Of a DNA stretch of 6,582 nt, positions 1 to 5,487 are shown one piece after another. The DNA is from Clostridia bacterium (lineage in GTDB: Bacteria; Bacillota; Clostridia; Oscillospirales; CAG-272). The number at the start of each line of letters is the position of its first letter. Position 1 is the first letter of the stretch. The notes under the pieces are model-generated. The model worked only from the letters and a program-made list of their open reading frames with translations. It searched no databases and was not told the origin of the DNA. The DNA is taken from the NCBI GenBank assembly GCA_017625275.1, contig JAGALI010000164.1, positions 1 to 6,582 on the forward strand, written 5' to 3'. Both the position numbers and the translations under genes were made by a program.

Positions 1-432
1 AATGTTCTTAAGGATTATGGTGTTCCTTTTGAGGTTCATGTTTATTCTGCACACAGAACTCCAGAGGACGCAGCAGCGTTTGTAAAGGGCGCAAAGGCAA
101 ATGGCTTTGGCGTTATTATAGCTGCAGCAGGTATGGCGGCTCATTTGGCTGGCGCTGTTGCAGCAAATACAGTTCTTCCTGTAATAGGAATCCCTGTGTC
201 ATGCAAAAATACTGGTGGTATTGACGCACTTCTTGCGACTGTTCAAATGCCCTCTGGCATTCCTGTAGCTACAGTTGCGATTGATGGTGCTGCCAATGCC
301 GCTTTGCTTTCTATACAAATTTTGGCGTTGTCTGAGCCAACTCTTGACAAGAAACTTGTTGAGGCAAGAGAGGCAGGAAAGGAAATGGTTCTGGCAAAGA
401 ATAAAACTATAGAAGAAAAATATAATAATTAA
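1..432 (+). CDS. purE: 5-(carboxyamino)imidazole ribonucleotide mutase, class I PurE (5'-truncated)
   Basis: The reading frame is open from the first base to a TAA stop, giving 143 residues. PurE is usually about 160-170 residues, so roughly the first 20-27, with the N-terminal Ser-Asp nucleotide-binding motif, lie outside the window. Visible family motifs are SAHRTP (residues 16-21, containing the conserved catalytic histidine), AAAGMAAHLAG (41-51) and MPSGIPVATVAIDG followed by AANAALL (83-103). These fit the class I (bacterial N5-CAIR mutase) pattern rather than class II AIR carboxylases, which carry SAHK and AGRSN-type motifs. HLAG replaces the more common HLPG. The enzyme would convert N5-CAIR, normally supplied by PurK, to CAIR in the cytosol. 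No purK or purC lies between it and purF, which starts 36 bases after the stop. An internal ATG at 133 is not a real start, because homology continues upstream of it. Confidence 0.95.
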   Translation, partial: NVLKDYGVPFEVHVYSAHRTPEDAAAFVKGAKANGFGVIIAAAGMAAHLAGAVAANTVLPVIGIPVSCKNTGGIDALLATVQMPSGIPVATVAIDGAANAALLSIQILALSEPTLDKKLVEAREAGKEMVLAKNKTIEEKYNN

Positions 433-456
433 TTTTGGACTCTAGAAAGCTTTTAT

Positions 457-461
457 AGGAG
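457..461 (+). promoter_or_regulatory. Ribosome binding site of purF
   Basis: AGGAG lies six bases before the ATG at 468. An in-frame TAG at 456-458 overlaps this site, so translation cannot begin further upstream in this frame. The site therefore fixes the PurF start and rules out a propeptide. This matters because the resulting protein has no N-terminal cysteine. Confidence 0.85.
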
Positions 462-467
462 AAATAT

Positions 468-1874
468 ATGGGAATTTTCGCAATTATTGGAAAAGAAAAG
501 ACAGATGTGGCGTCTAGTGTGTACTATGGTTTGTATGCACTCCAGCACAGAGGACAAGAAAGTGCTGGAATTGTGGTTAATGATGATGGCGTTTTCCACA
601 CGCATAAGGATTCAGGTCTAGTTAATGATGTTTTTACCACAGAAAAGCTTAGAAAGCTTGGAGAGGGTAATATGGCACTTGGTCATGTGCGTTACGGAAC
701 GCTCAAAACCAAGGAAAGAGTTAATGCAGAGCCTATTGTAGTTAATCACATAAAGGGAAGAATGGCAATAGCGACAAATGGAAGACTCGTTAATGCAAAT
801 GCTCTTAGAAAAGAGCTTGAGCTTCAAGGGCTTATTTTCCATACTAATAGTGATGCAGAAATAATTTCTTGTATTATAACTAAAGAACGCATCACTGCCC
901 CTTCAATTGAAGAGGCTATCAATAAAGCCATGGACAAGCTTGAGGGCGGTTATACATTTATTGTTATGTCTCCACAAAAGCTCATTGCAGCAAGAGACGA
1001 GAATGGATTACATCCACTTTGCTATGGTAAGAGAGAAAATGGAGAATATGTAATTGCCAGTGAAAGCTGTGCTCTCGATTCTGTTGGAGCTACCTTTGTT
1101 AGGGATATTGAGCCTGGAGAAATCATTGTATTTTCTAAGGAAGGAATTAAATCTATAAAGGAGCATTGCAATAAAAGACCAGAAAGAATGTGCGTATTTG
1201 AGTATATTTATACAGCACGTCCAGATTCTGTAATTAGCAAATGTGCAGTTCAAAAGGCTAGAAAGCGTGCTGGTGCATTCCTTGCCAAAGCACATCCAGT
1301 CGATGCAGATGTTGTTGTTGGAGTTCCTGATTCAGGACTTGAGGCAGCACTTGGATATGCTGAAGAGGCTGGAATACCATACGGAATAGGTCTTATTAAA
1401 AATAAGTACATAGGAAGAACCTTTATCGCTCCTGGACAAAACATTAGAGAGGATAAGGTTAGAATAAAGCTTAATCCTGTAATTAACACAGTAAAAGGAA
1501 AGAGAGTCGTGCTTGTAGACGATTCGATAGTTCGAGGTACTACTTGTGCAAGAATAGTAAAGCTTCTTAGAACTGCAGGAGCAAAAGAGGTGCATCTTCG
1601 TTCCTCAGCTCCAGCATATTTGTTCCCATGCTATTATGGTACAGATATAGAATCTAAGGAGTCACTTATTGCATGTAATCACACAATAGAGGAAATGGAA
1701 AAGATATTTGATGTTGACTCGCTTGGTTATTTGCCACTTGAGGATGCGAGTAAGCTCGGCGAGGGTGGAATCTGCAAGGGCTATTGCTCAGCATGCTTTG
1801 ATGGTAAATATCCTACTGATATTCCTGAAATGTGTGAAAACAAATTTGATTATAAAATTTCTGAAAATAAATGA
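468..1874 (+). CDS. purF: Amidophosphoribosyltransferase, iron-sulfur (Bacillus) type, lacking the catalytic N-terminal cysteine
   Basis: This 468-residue protein aligns over its whole length with PurF, which makes 5-phosphoribosylamine from PRPP and glutamine (or ammonia), the first committed purine step. The N-terminal Ntn-type glutaminase domain (about 1-230) shows QHRGQESAG (26-34), HVRYGT (73-78), NG (104-105) and NSDAE (127-131). The C-terminal phosphoribosyltransferase domain shows EYIYTARPDS (245-254), KNKYIGRTFI (311-320) and the PRPP loop VVLVDDSIVRGTT (347-359). Cysteines 242, 388, 440 and 443 match the four [4Fe-4S] ligands of B. subtilis PurF. Unusually, the chain begins MGIF where family members have (propeptide-)CGIF or CGVF, so the nucleophilic cysteine is missing. 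The RYxTAG loop reads RYGTLK, and AHNG reads ATNG. Fold and operon context leave little doubt about the family. Loss of glutamine-dependent activity is inferred; ammonia-dependent synthesis could persist. purM follows after 15 bases. Confidence 0.95.
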   Translation: MGIFAIIGKEKTDVASSVYYGLYALQHRGQESAGIVVNDDGVFHTHKDSGLVNDVFTTEKLRKLGEGNMALGHVRYGTLKTKERVNAEPIVVNHIKGRMAIATNGRLVNANALRKELELQGLIFHTNSDAEIISCIITKERITAPSIEEAINKAMDKLEGGYTFIVMSPQKLIAARDENGLHPLCYGKRENGEYVIASESCALDSVGATFVRDIEPGEIIVFSKEGIKSIKEHCNKRPERMCVFEYIYTARPDSVISKCAVQKARKRAGAFLAKAHPVDADVVVGVPDSGLEAALGYAEEAGIPYGIGLIKNKYIGRTFIAPGQNIREDKVRIKLNPVINTVKGKRVVLVDDSIVRGTTCARIVKLLRTAGAKEVHLRSSAPAYLFPCYYGTDIESKESLIACNHTIEEMEKIFDVDSLGYLPLEDASKLGEGGICKGYCSACFDGKYPTDIPEMCENKFDYKISENK

Positions 1875-1889
1875 AAGTGAGAAGTAACA

Positions 1890-2936
1890 GTGAAAAATTC
1901 AAGATCTGAAAGCTATGCAGCAGCTGGTGTTGATATTACCGCAGGCTATAAGGCTGTAGAATTAATGAAAAAACATATAGCACGCACGAAAAATGAAGGC
2001 TGTGTTGATGATGTTGGTGGATTCGGAGGTTGCTTTGGATTGCAGCTTGCAGGAATGGAAGAGCCTGTTCTCGTTTCCGGAACAGATGGATGTGGAACTA
2101 AGGTTAAAATGGCAATACTCATGGATAAGCATGACACGATAGGTATTGATGCCGTTGCTATGTGTGTAAATGATATAATCTGCTGTGGAGCTAAGCCATT
2201 GTTTTTCCTTGATTATATTGCTTGTGGAAAGAATATTCCTGAAAAGATAGCTGATATAGTTGGTGGTGTGGCTGAAGGCTGTGTACAGTCTGGTGCTGCC
2301 CTTATAGGAGGAGAAACAGCAGAGCATCCTGGTATGATGCCTGTTGAAGAATACGACCTTGCTGGATTTGCTGTTGGTATTGTTGATAAGAAAAAGATTC
2401 TTGACAATACAAAAATGGCTGAGGGTGATATCGTTATTGCACTTGCTTCAAGTGGCGTTCACTCTAACGGTTTTTCACTTGTTCGTAAGGTGTTTGATAT
2501 AGACAAGAATCCTGCATCACTTTACACACCATGTGATGCATTAGGCGGGGCTTCAATAGCAGAAACATTGTTGACGCCTACCAAAATTTATGTAAAATCC
2601 ATTCTTGCATTAATCGAGGAGGTTAATGTTAAGGGAATATCACATATTACAGGTGGTGGATTTTACGAGAATATTCCAAGATCTATTCCTAAGGGACTTT
2701 CTGCAAAGATTGATAAATCTGCAGTTAAGGTGCTTCCTATTTTCGACCTCATTCAAAAGACAGGCAACATTCCTGAAAGAGATATGTACAATACATACAA
2801 TATGGGTGTTGGAATGAGCGTTGTGGTTCCAAAGAACGAGGCTGATAAGGCACTCGAGATTCTTAAGGCCAATGGAGAGGACGCTTACATTATCGGAGAA
2901 ATAATCAAGTCCGAGGACGGAGTAGTGTTATGCTAA
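1890..2936 (+). CDS. purM: Phosphoribosylformylglycinamidine cyclo-ligase (AIR synthetase)
   Basis: PurM uses ATP to close the imidazole ring of FGAM, giving AIR, the fifth step of the pathway, in the cytosol. The 348-residue length is typical. Motifs run in the expected order: YAAAGVDITAGYKAVELM (9-26), DVGGFGG (41-47), SGTDGCGTK (63-71), MCVND (91-95), GAKPLFFLDY (100-109), GGETAEHPGM (140-149), SSGVHSNGFSLVR (187-199), HITGGGFYENIPR (252-264) and NMGVGM (304-309). The chosen start is GTG at 1890. An in-frame TGA at 1878-1880 prevents a longer form, and no ATG occurs before the conserved YAAAGVDI motif. The upstream GTGAGA (1877-1882) is only a weak ribosome binding site, so coupling to termination of purF, 15 bases away, may help initiation (inference). 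The 3' end overlaps purN by seven bases. Confidence 0.97.
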   Translation: MKNSRSESYAAAGVDITAGYKAVELMKKHIARTKNEGCVDDVGGFGGCFGLQLAGMEEPVLVSGTDGCGTKVKMAILMDKHDTIGIDAVAMCVNDIICCGAKPLFFLDYIACGKNIPEKIADIVGGVAEGCVQSGAALIGGETAEHPGMMPVEEYDLAGFAVGIVDKKKILDNTKMAEGDIVIALASSGVHSNGFSLVRKVFDIDKNPASLYTPCDALGGASIAETLLTPTKIYVKSILALIEEVNVKGISHITGGGFYENIPRSIPKGLSAKIDKSAVKVLPIFDLIQKTGNIPERDMYNTYNMGVGMSVVVPKNEADKALEILKANGEDAYIIGEIIKSEDGVVLC

Positions 2937-3562
2937 AAAGAATAGCAGTGCTTGTGTCTGGAGGAGGTACTAATTTACAGGCTCTCATTGATGCTGAACA
3001 AAGAGGAGAGCTTGGAAATGGAAAAATCTCTTTAGTTATTGCTTCAAAGCCAGGAGTTTATGCTCTTGAGCGTGCAAAAAACAACTCAATTAAATCAATC
3101 GTGCTTTCTCGTAAGGAATATGAAAGTATTGCAGATTATTCAAAGGCTCTTGCTGATACTATGGAGAATGAAGGTATAGATCTTGTGGTTCTTGCAGGAT
3201 TTCTTACCATTATTGATGAACAGGTATACGAAAGATTCCCTAATAGAATATTAAATGTTCATCCTGCATTGATACCATCATTTTGTGGCAAGGGATTTTA
3301 TGGGCTTCATGTTCACGAGGCTGCTCTTGAAAAGGGAGTTAAGGTTTCTGGGGCAACTGTCCATATAGTAACTCCTGAATGTGACGCAGGTCCAATAGTT
3401 CTTCAAAAGGCTGTTGAGGTGAAGCAGGATGATACTCCTGAAGTACTTCAAAAGCGTATTATGGAAGAGGCAGAGTGGAAGATACTTCCAATGGCAGTTA
3501 AGCTCTTTTGCGATGACAAAATAACTGTTCAAAACAATAAGGTTTATATAAAAGGAGAATGA
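2930..3562 (+). CDS. purN: Phosphoribosylglycinamide formyltransferase, folate-dependent
   Basis: PurN transfers the formyl group of 10-formyltetrahydrofolate to GAR, making FGAR (third step). The 210-residue protein shows the N-terminal substrate loop VSGGGTNLQALID (9-21), VLAGFLTII (87-95), ILNVHPALIPSF (107-118) and the C-terminal CDAGPIVLQ (151-159). The catalytic triad of E. coli PurN (Asn106, His108, Asp144) corresponds to Asn109, His111 and Asp152. A short CGKGFYG stretch (119-125) lengthens the loop after IPSF compared with E. coli; I recognise this form from clostridial PurN. The start codon overlaps the last seven bases of purM, and GGAG at 2919-2922 sits seven bases upstream, consistent with translational coupling. 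No residue expected for catalysis is missing. Confidence 0.97.
   Translation: MLKRIAVLVSGGGTNLQALIDAEQRGELGNGKISLVIASKPGVYALERAKNNSIKSIVLSRKEYESIADYSKALADTMENEGIDLVVLAGFLTIIDEQVYERFPNRILNVHPALIPSFCGKGFYGLHVHEAALEKGVKVSGATVHIVTPECDAGPIVLQKAVEVKQDDTPEVLQKRIMEEAEWKILPMAVKLFCDDKITVQNNKVYIKGE
3554..3557 (+). promoter_or_regulatory. Ribosome binding site deciding the purO start
   Basis: GGAG lies inside the last codons of purN. It is only one base from the ATG at 3559, too close for efficient initiation, but seven bases from the in-frame ATG at 3565. The second ATG is therefore the preferred start of the downstream gene. Confidence 0.7.
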
Positions 3563-3564
3563 AA

Positions 3565-4281
3565 ATGAAGATATCAACAATTCAAAACGAGTTGAACTCT
3601 TTAGCATATCATGGAAGAGGCATTATTATAGGAAAAAGCGCTGATGCAAAGAAGGCAATTACAGCTTACTTTATTATGGGAAGAAGCGTAAATAGTCGTA
3701 ACAGAGTATTTGTTCCAGAGGGAGATGCCATGAGAACAAAAGCCTTTGACGAGTCAAAAATGGTAGACCCACATCTTATAATTTATTATCCTGTAAGAGT
3801 TCTTGGAAATAAAACAATTGTTACAAATGGTGATCAAACAGATACAATTTATGAGCTTATGGATAAGCAGATGACATTTGAGCAAGCTCTTAGAACAAGA
3901 GAATTTGAGGATGACAAGCCTAATTTCACACCAAGAATTTCAGGAATTATTCATCGTGAAAATGGAGATATGAATTTCGCAATGTCTATTCTTAAAAGTG
4001 CAGAGGGAGATGATTCCTCATGCGAAAGATTTACATATGCATATTCAAATCCTATAGCAGGAAAGGCTAAATTCATACATACATATAATGGAGATGGAAA
4101 TCCTCTTCCTTCTTTTGAGGGTGAGCCAAAAACCCTTGAGCTTCCTGATATGAATATTGATGCATTAACTGATCTTATTTGGAAGAATCTTAACGAGGAC
4201 AATAAGGTGTCTCTCTTTGTTAGATATATTGATATCGCAACTGGCGAAGCTGAAACTAGAATAGTAAATAAAAATGTTTGA
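3565..4281 (+). CDS. purO: IMP cyclohydrolase, archaeal PurO-type
   Basis: This 238-residue protein resembles the PurO/IMP_cyclohyd family, described mainly from archaea, which closes FAICAR to IMP, the last step of the pathway. It is unrelated in sequence to the N-terminal cyclohydrolase domain of bacterial PurH. Recognisable features are a GRS...NRVFVP segment (39-51), a Tyr-Tyr-Pro-Val block near 74-77, NGDQTD (88-93), TPRI (122-125) and SFEGEP (183-188). The family has an Ntn-hydrolase-like fold without a catalytic N-terminal nucleophile. Placement directly before a formyltransferase lacking its cyclohydrolase half supports the assignment: the pair replaces bifunctional PurH. The start at 3565 is chosen from ribosome binding site spacing. 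An ATG two codons earlier (3559) would overlap the purN stop as ATGA and adds only Met-Lys. No signal peptide or membrane segment is seen. The family call rests on recalled motifs and strong context. Confidence 0.88.
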   Translation: MKISTIQNELNSLAYHGRGIIIGKSADAKKAITAYFIMGRSVNSRNRVFVPEGDAMRTKAFDESKMVDPHLIIYYPVRVLGNKTIVTNGDQTDTIYELMDKQMTFEQALRTREFEDDKPNFTPRISGIIHRENGDMNFAMSILKSAEGDDSSCERFTYAYSNPIAGKAKFIHTYNGDGNPLPSFEGEPKTLELPDMNIDALTDLIWKNLNEDNKVSLFVRYIDIATGEAETRIVNKNV

Positions 4282-4285
4282 GGTG
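4280..4285 (+). promoter_or_regulatory. Ribosome binding site of the AICARFT gene, overlapping the purO stop
   Basis: GAGGTG begins within the purO TGA stop codon and lies six bases before the ATG at 4292. Ribosomes finishing purO end on the binding site of the next gene, favouring coupled synthesis of the two enzymes that act in sequence. An almost identical TGAGGTGT junction precedes purD. Confidence 0.75.
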
Positions 4286-4291
4286 TAGAAA

Positions 4292-5476
4292 ATGAAAGAA
4301 TTTGAATTGAAATATGGTTGTAACCCTAACCAAAAGCCATCTAAAATCTATATGCACGATGGATCTGAGCTCCCAATAGAAATCCTTTGTGGACGCCCAG
4401 GCTACATAAACTTTCTTGATGCATTTAACTCTTGGCAGCTTGTTAAAGAGCTTAAGGAGGCAACAGGCCTTCCTTGCGCAACCTCATTCAAGCATGTAAG
4501 CCCAACATCTGCAGCTGTTGGAATTAAGCTTCCTGAGAAGCTTAAGAAGGCTTGCTTTGTTGATGATATCGAGGGACTAGACGATTCTCCTTTAGCTTGT
4601 GCATATGCAAGAGCAAGAGGAACAGATAGAATGTCATCATTCGGTGACTGGATCGCGCTTTCAGATGTTTGTGATGCTACTACAGCAACACTTATTAAGC
4701 GTGAAATCTCTGATGGTGTTATTGCTCCTGGTTATACTGACGAGGCTCTTGAAATCCTTAAGACAAAGAGAAAGGGCAATTATAATATTGTAAAGATTGA
4801 CCCTAACTTTGTTCCAGACCCTGTTGAACGCAAGCAGGTATATGGCATCACATTTGAGCAGGGAAGAAACAATTTTGAAATTAATGAAGCTCTTCTTTCT
4901 GATATAGTTACTGAAAATAAAAATCTTCCAAAGGAAGCAGTAACAGATTTGATTATCGCTCTTATTACCTTGAAATATACTCAATCTAATTCTGTATGCT
5001 ATGCATACAATGGTCAAGCAATCGGTGTTGGTGCTGGACAGCAGTCCAGAATTCACTGTACTCGTCTTGCCGGTACAAAGGCTGATACATGGCATCTTCG
5101 TCAACATGATAAGGTTTTAAATCTTCCTTTCCGTGCTGATATCGCAAGACCTGATAGAGATAATGTAATTGACGGCTACATCAACAAAAACGAAGAAGAT
5201 GTATGTGCTGATGGAGTATGGCAAAAATACTTTACAACTCAGCCAGAGCCACTTACTGCAGAGGAAGCGAGAGAATATCTTGATACCATTACTGGTGTTA
5301 GTGTTGGATCAGATGCTTTCTTCCCATTTAGCGATAATATCGAGAGAGCTAGAAAGAGCGGCGTATCATATATCGCTGAGCCTGGTGGTTCTATTAGAGA
5401 TGATGTTGTTATTGATTGCTGTAACAAATATGGCATTGTAATGTCATTCACAAAAATGAGACTCTTCCATCATTAA
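4292..5476 (+). CDS. purH: AICAR formyltransferase, stand-alone (PurH C-terminal domain only)
   Basis: The enzyme transfers a formyl group from 10-formyltetrahydrofolate to AICAR, giving FAICAR for PurO. At 394 residues it covers only the AICARFT part of the usual PurH of about 510-590 residues. The MGS-like IMP cyclohydrolase domain is absent, and the chain starts directly at the ELKYGCNPNQKP motif (5-16) where that second domain begins. Visible motifs are SFKHVSP (65-71) with the catalytic Lys67-His68 pair, AYARARG (104-110), DRMSSFGD (112-119), VIAPGY (143-148), KYTQSNSVCYA (228-238), GAGQQSRIHCTRLAG (247-261), SDAFFPF (340-346), PGGSIRD (364-370) and a terminal RLFHH. Several of these match the animal/eukaryotic ATIC transferase domain as I recall it, rather than the usual bacterial KHTNPCG-type PurH. 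This is an intact single-domain protein, not a truncation. The symbol purH applies in the domain sense; archaeal-style names such as purH1 or purV are also used. Confidence 0.95.
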   Translation: MKEFELKYGCNPNQKPSKIYMHDGSELPIEILCGRPGYINFLDAFNSWQLVKELKEATGLPCATSFKHVSPTSAAVGIKLPEKLKKACFVDDIEGLDDSPLACAYARARGTDRMSSFGDWIALSDVCDATTATLIKREISDGVIAPGYTDEALEILKTKRKGNYNIVKIDPNFVPDPVERKQVYGITFEQGRNNFEINEALLSDIVTENKNLPKEAVTDLIIALITLKYTQSNSVCYAYNGQAIGVGAGQQSRIHCTRLAGTKADTWHLRQHDKVLNLPFRADIARPDRDNVIDGYINKNEEDVCADGVWQKYFTTQPEPLTAEEAREYLDTITGVSVGSDAFFPFSDNIERARKSGVSYIAEPGGSIRDDVVIDCCNKYGIVMSFTKMRLFHH

Positions 5477-5477
5477 T

Positions 5478-5483
5478 GAGGTG
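5478..5483 (+). promoter_or_regulatory. Ribosome binding site of purD
   Basis: GAGGTG follows the TAA stop of the AICARFT gene by one base and lies four bases before the ATG at 5488. The surrounding TGAGGTGT repeats the octamer found at the purO/AICARFT junction. Confidence 0.7.
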
Positions 5484-5487
5484 TCAA

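Noticed and set aside
133..432. A separate 99-residue gene starting at the ATG at 133
   Set aside because: The same frame is open upstream to the window edge and carries the PurE SAHRTP motif, so this ATG is internal to purE.
440..456. AAAGCTTT palindrome in the purE-purF gap, considered as a terminator or operator
   Set aside because: The perfect palindrome is only eight bases (a HindIII-like core), with no loop and no T-run, so it is too weak for a terminator and expected by chance in AT-rich DNA.
468..500. A frameshift or alternative upstream start hiding a PurF cysteine
   Set aside because: The three codons between the in-frame stop at 456-458 and the ATG encode Glu-Lys-Tyr and contain no start or Cys. 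Homology begins exactly at MGIF, so no simple reading restores CGIF, though a sequencing error cannot be fully excluded.
1871..1909. Short ATG-initiated frame overlapping the purF stop as ATGA, 12 codons
   Set aside because: It is out of frame with purM and ends at once. At most it could act in coupling purF to purM, but nothing in the sequence shows that.
4661..5107. Antisense open frame of 148 codons inside the AICARFT gene
   Set aside because: The sense strand here encodes conserved AICARFT motifs. The antisense product shows no domain-like features.
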